Assembly (NCBI RefSeq): GCF_023283985.1
Contig: NZ_JAKIKU010000004.1
Location: 372,001 to 436,000, forward strand
Length of the DNA stretch: 64,000 bases
Reading direction: 5' to 3'
Origin: Shewanella electrodiphila
GTDB lineage: Bacteria; Pseudomonadota; Gammaproteobacteria; Enterobacterales; Shewanellaceae
Shown here: piece after piece, positions 18,952-28,604 of the stretch
Layout of the letters: each line of letters opens with the position of its first letter
How positions within the stretch are numbered: position 1 is the stretch's first letter
Position numbers and translations under genes: made by a program
Notes under the pieces: generated by a model
Database searches by the model: none
Told to the model about the DNA's origin: nothing
What the model saw: the letters and a program-made list of their open reading frames with translations, nothing else

Positions 18952-19093
18952 TATGATTTCCTTGTTGTACTTGCATTGTCACTTTTGTTTCCAATGGGCT
19001 AAGTGTACTGTAATTCGATAATGAAACGTGACAAAAACTACTATAGATTTCAATAAAAATTGTAAACACTATTATTACGGAGAAGATTTTTTC

Positions 19094-19798
19094 ATGGAGT
19101 TTACCCCAGCGCTGCAACAGGGAACCTTGATCAAACGTTACAAACGTTTTTTAGCTGATGTTAGGCTTGATGACGGAACAGAAACAACCATTCACTGCCC
19201 TAATACTGGTTCAATGAAGAATTGCTTATTTCCTGGTGAACTCGTGTGGTTTTCTACCTCAGATAACCCTAAAAGGAAATATCCAAATACGTGGGAAATC
19301 GCTCAAACAACAGAGCAACATTTAATTGGCATTAATACTGGTAGGGCTAATGCTTTGGCTGAAGAAGCCATCAATGCGGGTGTCATCACTGAGCTTACTG
19401 GTTATTCAACCCTAAAACGAGAAGTTAAATATGGTGATGAAAATAGCCGCATAGATATACTGCTCAGCGATGAAAATCGCCCTTTATGCTATGTAGAAAT
19501 CAAAAGCTGTACATTATTAGAGCAAACAGTAGGCTATTTCCCTGATTCGGTCACTACAAGGGGGCAAAAGCATTTGCGCGAGCTTATGCATATGGTTAGT
19601 CTAGGTCATAGAGCAGTATTGCTGTTTGTTGTTCAGCATACTGGTATCAATATTGTGCAAGCTGCAGAGCATATCGATCCGCAATATGCATTATTACTAA
19701 AACAAGCGGTAAATAGCGGCGTAGAAGTTTTAGCTTATCAAACAGAATTATCGGCTATTTCAAGTACCCTAAGTCGTTCGTGCAAAGTGATTGTTTAG
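19094..19798 (+). CDS. sfsA: SfsA, DNA/RNA nuclease family protein
   Basis: A 234-residue protein of the SfsA family (sugar fermentation stimulation protein), with [26 protein letters not shown] and [16 protein letters not shown] typical of the family. The VEIKS motif belongs to a restriction-enzyme-like nuclease fold. An in-frame ATG at 19028 would add 22 residues, but the ATG at 19094 has a ribosome site (GGAGAAG) and gives exactly the usual length, so it is preferred. It lies just upstream of dksA as in E. coli. Confidence 0.93.
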   Translation: MEFTPALQQGTLIKRYKRFLADVRLDDGTETTIHCPNTGSMKNCLFPGELVWFSTSDNPKRKYPNTWEIAQTTEQHLIGINTGRANALAEEAINAGVITELTGYSTLKREVKYGDENSRIDILLSDENRPLCYVEIKSCTLLEQTVGYFPDSVTTRGQKHLRELMHMVSLGHRAVLLFVVQHTGINIVQAAEHIDPQYALLLKQAVNSGVEVLAYQTELSAISSTLSRSCKVIV

Positions 19799-19916
19799 GT
19801 CAAAAAAGCGTAAAATACTAAACAAATAATTTGCCACGCTATAGCGTTTCTGCTATAGATAGCGGCCATAAATTTTACGACGCACATAAATCGCTAATTA
19901 TTACAGGAGATGCGTT

Positions 19917-20360
19917 ATGCCTGAAGGCACTAAAAAACTCGGCGTACTCGCTATCGCAGGTGTAGAACCTTACCAGGAAAAAGCTGGTGAGGAGTATATG
20001 GGTGAAGAGCAACGTGGTCATTTTAAAATGATTTTAGAAGCTTGGCGTAACCAGTTACGTGAAGAAGTTGACCGCACGTTAAACCATATGCAAGACGAAG
20101 CTGCTAACTTCCCAGATCCAGTAGACCGCGCGGCGCAGGAAGAAGAATTTAGTTTAGAGTTACGTGCTCGTGATAGAGAACGTAAACTCATTAAGAAAAT
20201 TGAAAAGACATTACAAAAAATTGAAGAAGACGATTTTGGCTTCTGTGATTCTTGTGGTGTTGAGATTGGTATCCGCCGTCTTGAAGCACGTCCAACAGCT
20301 GATCAATGTATCGACTGTAAGACGCTTGCTGAAATTAAAGAAAAGCAAATGGCTGGCTAA
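19917..20360 (+). CDS. dksA: RNA polymerase-binding transcription factor DksA
   Basis: A 147-residue protein with the DksA coiled coil and tip ([13 protein letters not shown], holding the two Asp residues needed for activity) and a C-terminal four-Cys zinc finger (CDSCGVEIG ... CIDC). It binds the secondary channel of RNA polymerase and with ppGpp controls rRNA and amino-acid promoters. There is a strong ribosome site (AGGAG) before the ATG and a separate intrinsic terminator downstream. Confidence 0.98.
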   Translation: MPEGTKKLGVLAIAGVEPYQEKAGEEYMGEEQRGHFKMILEAWRNQLREEVDRTLNHMQDEAANFPDPVDRAAQEEEFSLELRARDRERKLIKKIEKTLQKIEEDDFGFCDSCGVEIGIRRLEARPTADQCIDCKTLAEIKEKQMAG

Positions 20361-20409
20361 TTCAGCGACCACTGACAATCGGTTTAAGCACTTTCCGATA
20401 TCAGATATT

Positions 20410-20440
20410 GGGCGAGATGATTCTCGCCCTTTGTTTTTGT
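20410..20440 (+). terminator. dksA terminator
   Basis: GGGCGAGA / TCTCGCCC with a 4-nt loop followed by TTTGTTTTTG. Confidence 0.92.
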
Positions 20441-20482
20441 ATTTCCCCTACCGCTAAATTGATTTAAGCAAAAGGTATATCG

Positions 20483-21355
20483 GTGAACTCACCTCATTAT
20501 ATTGGTCGCTTTGCTCCATCCCCTTCTGGCCCATTACATTTTGGCTCTCTTATTGCTGCACTTGGCAGTTACCTTCGCGCTAGACATCAAAATGGCAAAT
20601 GGCTTGTTCGTATTGAAGATATTGACCCGCCAAGAGAAGTTAAAGGCGCAAGTGATGACATTTTAGCCACGCTCGACGCCTATGGATTACATTGGGATGA
20701 GCAAGTTCTTTATCAAAGTCAGCGAACAGAAATATACCAACAGAAAATAGATACTCTATTAAGTAAAGACTTAGCCTACTTTTGTCAATGTACTCGAAAA
20801 CAAATTGGTCAGATGGGCGGCGTTTATGACAGCCGCTGCGGACAATTAACCTCACCACTCAACCAAGGCGCTATTCGAATTCGAAATACCGCTAAAGTTG
20901 ATCAGTTCAATGACTTGTTGATGGGTAATATCACAGTCAATGAAGGATTTGCAGGTGAAGATTTTATTATTAAACGCAGTGACGGCTTATATGCTTATCA
21001 ACTTGCGGTAGTGATCGACGATGCTTTTCAAGGCATTACTGAAATTGTACGAGGCTGTGATTTGCTCGAAACCAGCTGCCGACAATTAAGCATGAATAAA
21101 ATTCTTGGTTTTTGTTCGCCAAACTGGCTGCATCTACCTCTAGCATGCACTAAACCCGGATTTAAGCTTTCTAAACAAAATTATGCAAATGCAATTGATG
21201 TCATTAGGCCACAAGCCAGTATCAATGCGGCTTTGCAATTTTTAGGGCAAGCCCAAGTAGACATAGACCATGTGGATATCATGCTAAAACAAGCATGCGA
21301 GCAATTTAGTATTGTTGATATTCCACAAGTATCTGAGATTCTGATAGCGCAGTGA
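20483..21355 (+). CDS. gluQ: Glutamyl-Q tRNA(Asp) synthetase
   Basis: A 290-residue truncated paralogue of glutamyl-tRNA synthetase (GluQRS/YadB), which attaches glutamate to the queuosine of tRNA(Asp). It keeps the class I catalytic core: the HIGH-like stretch APSPSGPLHFGSLIAALGS, a small Cys-based site (FCQCTRK, SRCGQ) and the KMSKS-like KLSKQN. The anticodon-binding domain is absent, as expected. It starts with GTG, preceded by AAAGG. It lies between dksA and pcnB as in E. coli. Confidence 0.95.
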   Translation: MNSPHYIGRFAPSPSGPLHFGSLIAALGSYLRARHQNGKWLVRIEDIDPPREVKGASDDILATLDAYGLHWDEQVLYQSQRTEIYQQKIDTLLSKDLAYFCQCTRKQIGQMGGVYDSRCGQLTSPLNQGAIRIRNTAKVDQFNDLLMGNITVNEGFAGEDFIIKRSDGLYAYQLAVVIDDAFQGITEIVRGCDLLETSCRQLSMNKILGFCSPNWLHLPLACTKPGFKLSKQNYANAIDVIRPQASINAALQFLGQAQVDIDHVDIMLKQACEQFSIVDIPQVSEILIAQ

Positions 21356-21435
21356 TATACTCATTGGCGTACAATTGGTATATCATAGCCGCCAGATTTT
21401 TAACCATTTAATTTTAACCATTAATCGTATCGTTC

Positions 21436-21448
21436 GAGGTGTATTATT
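21436..21448 (+). promoter_or_regulatory. pcnB ribosome site and ATT start codon
   Basis: GAGGTG (21436-21441) is followed by ATT ATT in the pcnB frame, with the second ATT at 21446 giving (M)FRRISQFCKQLF. The in-frame sequence between an upstream TAA at 21422 and the first TTG at 21536 contains no ATG, GTG or TTG. E. coli pcnB is known to start at AUU and its protein begins MFTRVANFCRKV, which aligns residue for residue with this start. Confidence 0.85.
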
Positions 21449-22897
21449 TTTCGCCGTATTAGCCAATTCTGCAAACAACTGTTTGAAGACAATAAATCCA
21501 CTCCGGTCATTGAGCCAGAAGCTCAAGATGACGGATTGCGCCTGGACATTGTCACCAGAGATGCCCATACAATTTCTAGGCGTCAAATCAGTGAAAATGC
21601 ACTAAAAGTTCTTTACCGTTTGAGCAAGTCAGGCTACAAAGCCTACCTTGTCGGCGGTGGTGTTCGCGATATCCTATTAGGCATGGAACCGAAAGATTTC
21701 GACGTTGTGACCAATGCAACCCCTGAAGAAATCAAAAAACTATTCCGTAATAGCCGCCTTGTGGGTCGTAGATTTAGATTAGCGCACATTGTATTTGGCC
21801 GCGACGTGATTGAAGTCGCCACTTTCCGTGGTCACCATGGCGAAACCGACGAAAAAATTTCGAAATCAAATGCTGAAGGTCGTCTATTACGCGACAACGT
21901 CTATGGCGAAATCGATGAAGATGCAGAACGCCGTGACTTTACAATCAATGCACTTTATTACGATATCAGTGACTACTCTATCCGCAGTTATGGCGGTGGT
22001 ATTAGTGACTTAGATGCCAGAACCATTCGTTTGATTGGCGATCCAGAAACCCGTTACCGTGAAGATCCGGTGCGTATGCTTCGAGCTGTGCGCTTTGCAA
22101 CCAAACTGGATATGCAAATCGAATCAAAAACAGCGGCGCCAATTAAAGAGTTAGCACCACTGCTTAAAGATATTCCAGCAGCACGTATGTACGAAGAAGT
22201 ACTTAAGCTGTTTTTTGCTGGCAAAGCACAAGCTAACTACGAAATGATGCGAGACTTAGGGTTATTCCAACCACTTTTTCCGCAAATTTCAGCGCAAATT
22301 AAAGAGCAACCAAACGGTTATACCGCCAAAATGCTCAATGCTGTCATGAGCAACACAGATTTACGCGTTAGCCAAGACAAGCCTGTCACACCGGCATTTT
22401 TCTACGCTGCCCTGCTTTGGTATCCATTAAAGCAACGTGCTGATGATATAGCGCTTGAAAGTGGCTTAAGCCACTACGATGCACATGTCGCTGCAATGGG
22501 TGATGTGATGGAGCAACAATGCCGCACCATCAGTATTCCGCGTCGCTTTAGCACGCCAGCTAAAGATATTTGGCAACTACAACTTCGACTTGAGCGCAGC
22601 CAAGGCACTCGTGCATTTAAATTGCTCGAACACCCTAAGTTCCGTGCAGCTTATGATTTATTACTCCTTCGTGGTGAAGCAGAAGCTGGCAACATAGGTA
22701 AAATAGCAGCGTGGTGGCAATCATTCGTTGAAGCGGATGAACAACAGCGTTCTGACATAGTGAAAAGCAGCAAAAAAGGTCCTAGCCGTAATCGCAATGC
22801 TCAACAGCGTAAACGTCGTCGTCCTAGTAAGCCTAAATCAGAGTCTGCAGGTACGACTGAGAAAAACTCAGCACCTAAAGCTGAAACAAAAGGCTAA
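21446..22897 (+). CDS. pcnB: Poly(A) polymerase I
   Basis: About 483 residues when read from the ATT at 21446. It contains the nucleotidyltransferase core LVGGGVRDILLGMEPKDFDVV with the catalytic Asp pair, RRFRLAHIVFGRDVIEVATF, and RRDFTINALYYD, then YREDPVRMLRAVRFA and the C-terminal lysine/arginine-rich RNA-binding tail. It adds 3' poly(A) tails that direct RNA to decay. Most gene finders would choose the TTG at 21536, losing 30 residues that match the E. coli N terminus. The rare start probably keeps expression low, as shown in E. coli. folK follows 2 bp downstream. Confidence 0.95.
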   Translation: MFRRISQFCKQLFEDNKSTPVIEPEAQDDGLRLDIVTRDAHTISRRQISENALKVLYRLSKSGYKAYLVGGGVRDILLGMEPKDFDVVTNATPEEIKKLFRNSRLVGRRFRLAHIVFGRDVIEVATFRGHHGETDEKISKSNAEGRLLRDNVYGEIDEDAERRDFTINALYYDISDYSIRSYGGGISDLDARTIRLIGDPETRYREDPVRMLRAVRFATKLDMQIESKTAAPIKELAPLLKDIPAARMYEEVLKLFFAGKAQANYEMMRDLGLFQPLFPQISAQIKEQPNGYTAKMLNAVMSNTDLRVSQDKPVTPAFFYAALLWYPLKQRADDIALESGLSHYDAHVAAMGDVMEQQCRTISIPRRFSTPAKDIWQLQLRLERSQGTRAFKLLEHPKFRAAYDLLLLRGEAEAGNIGKIAAWWQSFVEADEQQRSDIVKSSKKGPSRNRNAQQRKRRRPSKPKSESAGTTEKNSAPKAETKG

Positions 22898-22899
22898 CC

Positions 22900-23379
22900 A
22901 TGAGCACCACGGTTTATGTGGCGTTAGGGGCAAACCTAAATGAACCAGTACAGCAAATCCAAGACGCTGTACTGGCGTTAAAAAAGATTGCTCTCGATGC
23001 GATTGTTAATGTGTCACCACTGTATCGTTCAGTCCCTATGGGCGATGTTGAACAGCCTGATTACGTCAATGGTGTGGCACGATTTAACACCGACCTTGCA
23101 CCAATAGCTTTGCTCGACGCATTGCAAGCGATTGAAAATACCCAAGGCCGTGTCAGAGAGATACGTTGGGGACCACGTACGTTAGATTTAGATATCTTAC
23201 TGTACGGGACACAAATCATCGATGAGCCTCGACTATCGGTTCCCCATTATGGAATGAAGCAACGCAGTTTTGTTCTCATTCCACTTGCAGATATTAATCA
23301 ACAATTAATACTGCCATGTAGCACCGAATTAAAAAGCTTAATTACCCGTGAAATGCGAGCTGAATTAATTCAAATTTAA
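22900..23379 (+). CDS. folK: 6-hydroxymethyl-7,8-dihydropterin pyrophosphokinase
   Basis: A 159-residue HPPK, which transfers pyrophosphate from ATP to hydroxymethyl-dihydropterin in folate synthesis. Family motifs: YVALGANLNEP at the start, SPLYRSVPMGDVEQPDYVNG, and GPRTLDLDILLYG with the Asp pair that binds Mg. It begins two bases after the pcnB stop, so the two are co-transcribed as in E. coli. Confidence 0.96.
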   Translation: MSTTVYVALGANLNEPVQQIQDAVLALKKIALDAIVNVSPLYRSVPMGDVEQPDYVNGVARFNTDLAPIALLDALQAIENTQGRVREIRWGPRTLDLDILLYGTQIIDEPRLSVPHYGMKQRSFVLIPLADINQQLILPCSTELKSLITREMRAELIQI

Positions 23380-23445
23380 TCAGCTTTTATGCCGTTTGCA
23401 TCGCATATCCATTACTTGAATATGAATTGCTTCTAAGAGTTTATT

Positions 23446-24240
23446 ATGTCAAAAGTCACTAGCTCAACCCTCATAAAATTCAAACAAGAAGGTAAGAAAT
23501 TTACCGCGTTGACCGCCTACGATGCGAGCTTTGCTGGCGCATTTGATAGCGAAGGCGTCGATGTCCTACTGGTTGGTGATTCTTTAGGTATGGTTCTGCA
23601 AGGCCACAGTGATACATTGCCTGTCACAGTCAATGATATTGCCTATCATACAGCCAGTGTAAATCGCGGTTGCAAACGAGCCCTACTTATTGCTGATATG
23701 CCTTTCATGAGTTACGCCACCCCAGAACAAACTATGGCTAATGCTGCAATTTTGATGCAGGCAGGTGCAACCATGGTCAAACTGGAAGGCGGTGAATGGT
23801 TACTTGATAGTGTGAGAATGTTGACTCAACGCGGTATTCCAGTATGTGCTCATTTAGGCCTCACGCCACAATCAGTGCATGTTTTTGGCGGTTTTAAAGT
23901 ACAAGGTCGTGAAGAAGATAAAGCTCAACGCATGATTGATGATGCCTTAGCATTACAAGCTGCTGGTGCTCAATTATTAGTGGTTGAATGCATTCCGAGC
24001 TCACTGGCAAAACGCATTACTGAAGCATTGACCATCCCAGTCATTGGTATTGGCGCTGGTGGTGATACCGACGGGCAAATCTTGGTTATGCACGATGTAC
24101 TAGGTATCTCAAGCGGCTATATTCCTAAGTTTTCTAAAAACTATTTGCAGCAAACTGGCGAAATTCGTTCTGCAGTGAAAGCCTATATTGAAGAAGTCGC
24201 CAATGGCACATTCCCAGCCGATGAGCACTCGTTTAACTAA
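23446..24240 (+). CDS. panB: Ketopantoate hydroxymethyltransferase
   Basis: A 264-residue enzyme making ketopantoate from alpha-ketoisovalerate and methylene-tetrahydrofolate. Motifs: [29 protein letters not shown] (Mg-binding Asp), [22 protein letters not shown] and [16 protein letters not shown]. It is the first committed step of pantothenate synthesis, followed by panC on the same strand. Confidence 0.97.
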   Translation: MSKVTSSTLIKFKQEGKKFTALTAYDASFAGAFDSEGVDVLLVGDSLGMVLQGHSDTLPVTVNDIAYHTASVNRGCKRALLIADMPFMSYATPEQTMANAAILMQAGATMVKLEGGEWLLDSVRMLTQRGIPVCAHLGLTPQSVHVFGGFKVQGREEDKAQRMIDDALALQAAGAQLLVVECIPSSLAKRITEALTIPVIGIGAGGDTDGQILVMHDVLGISSGYIPKFSKNYLQQTGEIRSAVKAYIEEVANGTFPADEHSFN

Positions 24241-24325
24241 GCTTTATAACAAACAACATTGGCATGCAGTGTGAGTTCATCTTAGTAACTGCATTAAAAT
24301 TTATTGTACAACTAGGTAAATATCG

Positions 24326-25171
24326 ATGATTACCACAGCGAATATTGCTGAAATCAGAGCACAAGTAAAACAATGGCACATGCAAGGCGAAACCGTTGCC
24401 TTTGTGCCAACGATGGGTAACTTACACAATGGTCACATAACATTAGTGACTGAAGCGCTAAAACGCGCAGACCATGTGGTGGTGTCCATTTTTGTCAATC
24501 CAATGCAATTTGGCCAAAATGAAGATCTTGACGCTTATCCAAGAACGTTAGCAGCAGATAGTGACGCACTTATTAATGCAGGTGCAGAGCTATTATTCAC
24601 CCCTACTCCTAGCATCATCTACCCAAAAGGTTTAGCGCAACAAACTTTTGTTGAAGTACCGAATATTGGTGATGAGTTTTGCGGTGCAAGTCGACCAGGG
24701 CATTTTCGTGGTGTAGCCACGATTGTATGCAAGCTATTTAATATCGTTCAAGCCGATGTGGCTTTATTTGGCCGTAAAGATTATCAACAGCTCATGGTGA
24801 TTAAAGCGATGGCTGAAGATTTATCATTACCGATTGAGATTATTGGTATTGACACAATAAGAGAAGCATCTGGTTTAGCCATGAGCTCAAGAAATGGTTA
24901 TTTAACTGCTGAGCAAAAGCAACAAGCTGCTGCGATTAAACAGTGTATGGATAAGCTTGCAGCTGATGTTGCTTGTGGAAAAAACATTGCTGAAAGTGAG
25001 GCTATTGCGGCTGAAACGTTAGTGAAGGCAGGTTTTAAAATGGATTACTTGTCTGTTAGAAACGCCACTAATTTAGCCCCTATTACTAATGAAGATCACA
25101 ATCTAGTGATCTTAGTTGCTGCCTACCTTGGCAATACCCGCCTTATAGATAATCTTACCTTTAGCCGCTAA
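24326..25171 (+). CDS. panC: Pantothenate synthetase
   Basis: A 281-residue ATP-dependent ligase joining pantoate and beta-alanine. It has the nucleotidyltransferase motifs [11 protein letters not shown] (HxGH-type), [30 protein letters not shown] and MSSRNGYL (KMSKS-like). It pairs with panB 85 bp upstream. panD, which would make beta-alanine, is not in the window. Confidence 0.97.
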   Translation: MITTANIAEIRAQVKQWHMQGETVAFVPTMGNLHNGHITLVTEALKRADHVVVSIFVNPMQFGQNEDLDAYPRTLAADSDALINAGAELLFTPTPSIIYPKGLAQQTFVEVPNIGDEFCGASRPGHFRGVATIVCKLFNIVQADVALFGRKDYQQLMVIKAMAEDLSLPIEIIGIDTIREASGLAMSSRNGYLTAEQKQQAAAIKQCMDKLAADVACGKNIAESEAIAAETLVKAGFKMDYLSVRNATNLAPITNEDHNLVILVAAYLGNTRLIDNLTFSR

Positions 25172-25187
25172 TCTATTCGCCACTGAC

Positions 25188-25226
25188 TTTGTAAGACTTA
25201 GCTGATTGTTCACTAAGTCTTACAAA
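25188..25226 (+). terminator. Inverted repeat after panC, probable terminator
   Basis: A perfect 14-bp stem TTTGTAAGACTTAG / CTAAGTCTTACAAA with an 11-nt loop starts 17 bp past the panC stop. Only a weak T-rich tail follows (TTTAA), so termination is probable but not certain. Confidence 0.55.
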
Positions 25227-25321
25227 TTTAACGCAAAGTTCTTCTGTGCCAATAAAAAATCTACTGTCAAAAAACTGGTTTTATCGTTAAAATTAGGCCA
25301 TAGTAATTAAGCATATTTAAA

Positions 25322-25424
25322 CATTATAGCTACAAGCAGCTATAATGATTTACAACCACCTAGCGCCAATGGGTTTTGGCCGACTAGCGGTAACCATCTG
25401 ATATACCTTCAACACGGTGTTGAA
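25322..25424. repeat. Cluster of palindromes before the DUF4124-like gene
   Basis: It holds a perfect 10-bp inverted repeat (CATTATAGCT, 6-nt spacer, AGCTATAATG; 25322-25347), a bulged TAGCGCCAA / TTGGCCGACTA hairpin (about 25362-25386) and a perfect TTCAACAC-G-GTGTTGAA palindrome (25408-25424) a few bases before the first possible start codon. They could be an operator, a structured leader or a short repeat element. Confidence 0.6.
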
Positions 25425-25457
25425 ACGATGTTAGATTACAAAAGGATCTGTGGCCGC

Positions 25458-25988
25458 ATGCCAATAAGACTACTCATCACATTCATTATTGTATTATTCA
25501 TGGGGCCAACTTTCGCCTCTGCTAATACAATTTATAAATGCATGAAGGACAATAAAATCGCCTTCAGTCAGACTGTTTGCCCAAAAGAATATCGTCAGCA
25601 CAAAATTGAATACCAGCTTGGGATCACCACAGAAGTTGATTCGGATAAGGTTGTCTTAAAAGAAGACCCGCTTAAAGCTTTGCTGAAAAAACAAACCATT
25701 TCCAAAGAGAAATTAATCCAATTATTGGATAGTGAAGTTTATCGCCTCAAGCAAGAAAATAGTTATTTTGAAATTTTACGTGCCAGTGAAATTCAAAAAC
25801 TTGATCGTAATCGCTATTGGCACAAGAAAGAAAAAGACGATCCAGATTATGTAGAAGATTTAGCTGAGATTAATAATCGATTTGATGAGTTAATGAAAAA
25901 TAATCGTCACGTGATTATTGTACTTATCGAACACAAAAACAAAATCCTAGCAGAAAGCGCCAATGATGGCGCTATCGCTAAAGAATAA
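25458..25988 (+). CDS. Exported DUF4124-like protein of unknown function
   Basis: After a signal peptide (MPIRLLITFIIVLFMGPTFA, then SA) the mature N terminus has TIYKCMKDNKIAFSQTVCP, the short cysteine-bearing pattern of DUF4124. The rest is charged and helical, with probable coiled coil between about residues 65 and 165. The function is unknown. An in-frame ATG at 25428 would add ten residues before the signal peptide; the ATG at 25458 gives a normal leader and is preceded by AAGGA at a slightly long distance. The gene stands alone, convergent with yheV. Confidence 0.7.
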   Translation: MPIRLLITFIIVLFMGPTFASANTIYKCMKDNKIAFSQTVCPKEYRQHKIEYQLGITTEVDSDKVVLKEDPLKALLKKQTISKEKLIQLLDSEVYRLKQENSYFEILRASEIQKLDRNRYWHKKEKDDPDYVEDLAEINNRFDELMKNNRHVIIVLIEHKNKILAESANDGAIAKE

Positions 25989-26093
25989 TAGTAAGCAAAT
26001 CCCTCAGCGCAACACCCACTAACTAAAGCGTTCTCGAGCTATTCCAGTTCCTATCATCCAGATATTCGCCCAACACCTTACATTAGCCATTCA

Positions 26094-26291
26094 TTAATCA
26101 GGCTTAAATACGCCGATGACATTACCTGTGGCTTTTTCAGCGACTTTTGCCTCTGTTTGTTGTTCACGGTAATCACAGTCAGTACACTCAACGGTTTCAA
26201 CACCATTTTCTTTAAATAGTTGAATAGTATCTTGAGCATGACATTGAGGGCATTTAGCCCCAGCTACAAAGCGTTTTTTTATTTTAGCCAT
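26094..26291 (-). CDS. yheV: YheV family zinc-ribbon protein
   Basis: A 65-residue protein with two CxxC pairs (AKCPQCHAQD and ECTDCDY) that should bind one zinc, ending VIGVFKPD. It aligns along its whole length with E. coli YheV (KRFIAGAKCPACQAQD ... VIGIFHPD). The function is unknown. It is divergent from yheS, as in the enterobacterial kefB-yheV/yheS region, but no kef genes accompany it here. Confidence 0.92.
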   Translation of the reverse strand: MAKIKKRFVAGAKCPQCHAQDTIQLFKENGVETVECTDCDYREQQTEAKVAEKATGNVIGVFKPD

Positions 26292-26442
26292 AATCTTATT
26301 ATTGTTCTTCTGTGCATTTGCGATATCAGTAGCAGTATTTTGCCACGAATTGGTTAATCCAGTCTCGCTCTAGTGTTAAAAAAGTATCAATTACGCTATT
26401 ATCGCTGCACTTTTTGTATTATCACCAGTCAAGTTGCCATTC

Positions 26443-28353
26443 ATGATTAACATCAGCCAAGCCCAACTCATCCGCGGAACGAAAACCCTACTCGATGAAG
26501 CTAACCTTACCGTCTATCCTGGCCATAAAGTTGGCCTAGTCGGTGCGAATGGCACAGGGAAATCATCTCTATTGGCGCTCATTTTAGGCAATTTACAACT
26601 TGATAAAGGCGAATTTAGTTTACCTGCGGGTTGGCAAGTCGCCACTGTTGCCCAAGAAACACCGGCACTTGAAGTCTCAGCGCTAGAATATGTACTCGAT
26701 GGTGATATTGAGTTTCGTCAACTTGAGGCTCAACTGGCTATCGCTCAAGAAAAAGATGATGGCCATAACATCGCGCTGATACATGGAAAAATTGATGCTA
26801 TCGGTGGTTATGCCATTCGCTCACGAGCGAGCTCCCTGTTAGCTGGTCTAGGGTTTAGTGAGCCAGAACAAAGTAACCCAGTAAAAAGCTTCTCTGGTGG
26901 CTGGAGAATGCGTCTTAACTTAGCGCAGGCACTATTATGCCGCTCTGACTTATTGTTACTAGATGAACCCACCAACCATTTAGATTTAGATACCATGTAT
27001 TGGTTAGAAGGTTGGATTAAAGCCTACCAAGGTACGCTTATCTTAATTAGTCATGACCGTGACTTTATTGACGGGATCGTTGATGAAATTGTTCACGTTG
27101 AGCATGCCAAACTGAATTATTACAAAGGTAATTACAGCTCATTTGAGCGTATTCGTGCTGAAAGATTATCTCAGCAACAAGCCGCATTTGAACGTCAACA
27201 AAAAGAACGCGCTCACATGCAATCTTTTGTCGACCGCTTCCGTTATAAAGCCAGTAAAGCCAAACAGGCTCAAAGTCGATTAAAAGCCTTAGAAAAAATG
27301 GCTAACTTATTACCTTCACAAGTCGACAGCCAGTTTCATATGGCTTTTCGTGAGCCTGACGCTTTACCTAATCCTTTAGCGACCATGGAGAATGTGTCTA
27401 TTGGCTACGGTGACAAAACCGTATTAAGTGAAGTCAAACTTAACCTAGTTCCAGGTGCGCGTATTGGTCTGTTAGGCCGAAATGGAGCCGGTAAATCGAC
27501 TCTGATAAAATTACTCACTGGAGATTTAGCCCCTATAACAGGTAAATATCAGCCTAATCCTGGTCTGAATATTGGTTACTTCGCTCAGCATCAAATTGAA
27601 TTTTTAAGTTTGGATGACACCCCGCTACAGCATTTAGTCCGTCTAGCGCCCAATGCGAAAGAGCTTGAACTACGTAGCTTTTTAGGCGGATTTGGTTTTA
27701 ATGGTGATATGGCTATGTCGGCTGTTAGACCTTTCTCGGGTGGCGAAAAAGCCCGTTTAGTTCTGGCACTACTCGTATGGCAAAAACCAAACGTATTACT
27801 TTTAGATGAACCGACCAACCACCTTGATTTAGAGATGCGTCATGCACTGACCATGGCATTGCAAACTTTTGAAGGTGCAATGGTCATTGTGTCACATGAT
27901 CGACATCTTTTACGGTTAAGCTGTAGTGACTATTACCTTGTAGACCAAGGTGCTGTAAAGCCTTTCCAAGGCGATTTAGATGATTATCACCAATGGTTGC
28001 TCGATGCAGCAAAAGCAGCGCAATCATCTGCCGCTAAAGAGGGTGACACTAAGCCAACAATCGACAAAAAACAGCAGAAACGTTTTGAAGCCGAATTAAG
28101 ACAGAAAGTGTCTCCATTGCGTAAACAGCAAATTAAGCTTGAGACACAACAGCAAAAAATCAGCACACGTTTAGCTGAACTTGAAATCGACTTGGCTGAT
28201 GGCTCGCTTTATGAAGCGGAAAATAAAGCTAAAATGACTAAAGTGCTTAATGAGAGAACTGAACTGACACAAGCGATGGACGAAAGTGAAATGACTTGGC
28301 TTGATCTTCAAGAGCAGATTGAAGTTATCGAACAAGAGTTTACCCTCAATTAA
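26443..28353 (+). CDS. yheS: ABC-F family ATPase YheS
   Basis: About 636 residues with two ABC domains and no membrane part: Walker A GANGTGKSS and GRNGAGKST, signatures SGGWRMRL and SGGEKARL, two LLLDEPTNHLDL Walker B regions, the linker with QSFVDRFRYKASKAKQAQSR, and a C-terminal coiled coil. ABC-F proteins act on the ribosome, relieving stalled or slow translation; for YheS this is family knowledge. A TTG three codons upstream (26434) is possible, but MINISQAQLIRG from the ATG at 26443 matches the E. coli start. It is divergent from yheV. Confidence 0.95.
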   Translation: MINISQAQLIRGTKTLLDEANLTVYPGHKVGLVGANGTGKSSLLALILGNLQLDKGEFSLPAGWQVATVAQETPALEVSALEYVLDGDIEFRQLEAQLAIAQEKDDGHNIALIHGKIDAIGGYAIRSRASSLLAGLGFSEPEQSNPVKSFSGGWRMRLNLAQALLCRSDLLLLDEPTNHLDLDTMYWLEGWIKAYQGTLILISHDRDFIDGIVDEIVHVEHAKLNYYKGNYSSFERIRAERLSQQQAAFERQQKERAHMQSFVDRFRYKASKAKQAQSRLKALEKMANLLPSQVDSQFHMAFREPDALPNPLATMENVSIGYGDKTVLSEVKLNLVPGARIGLLGRNGAGKSTLIKLLTGDLAPITGKYQPNPGLNIGYFAQHQIEFLSLDDTPLQHLVRLAPNAKELELRSFLGGFGFNGDMAMSAVRPFSGGEKARLVLALLVWQKPNVLLLDEPTNHLDLEMRHALTMALQTFEGAMVIVSHDRHLLRLSCSDYYLVDQGAVKPFQGDLDDYHQWLLDAAKAAQSSAAKEGDTKPTIDKKQQKRFEAELRQKVSPLRKQQIKLETQQQKISTRLAELEIDLADGSLYEAENKAKMTKVLNERTELTQAMDESEMTWLDLQEQIEVIEQEFTLN

Positions 28354-28361
28354 TCTGCCAA

Positions 28362-28407
28362 TTGTTTGAATGAGCTAAATATGTGCCTGCAACAATCATT
28401 CAAACAA
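28362..28407. repeat. Perfect 12-bp inverted repeat downstream of yheS
   Basis: TTGTTTGAATGA and TCATTCAAACAA, separated by 22 nt, beginning 9 bp after the yheS stop. There is no T tract, so it is not a standard terminator. Confidence 0.65.
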
Positions 28408-28413
28408 GAGGAA

Positions 28414-28451
28414 ACAGGTTAAAGCCTCTGATTTAATAAGCTTTAACCTGT
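28414..28451. repeat. Second perfect 12-bp inverted repeat
   Basis: ACAGGTTAAAGC and GCTTTAACCTGT, separated by 14 nt, directly after the previous inverted repeat. The two make consecutive hairpins in the 250-bp gap between yheS and the TIGR02444-type gene. Confidence 0.65.
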
Positions 28452-28604
28452 AGTTATCAAAATTTAACTATCACCTGAAATGCACCAAGCTTTTCAAGGA
28501 CAATAAGATTCAAGTTATCGTGCTATCGATAATACAAGATAACGTAATCCTCATTATCAGTCTGAATCTTAAAGAATGGATACTTACACGTTGGAGAAAG
28601 TCTA

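Noticed and set aside
19028..19093. 22-residue extension of SfsA
   Set aside because: Overlaps the pepB upstream region, does not match the family and lacks a ribosome site; the ATG at 19094 gives the usual 234 residues.
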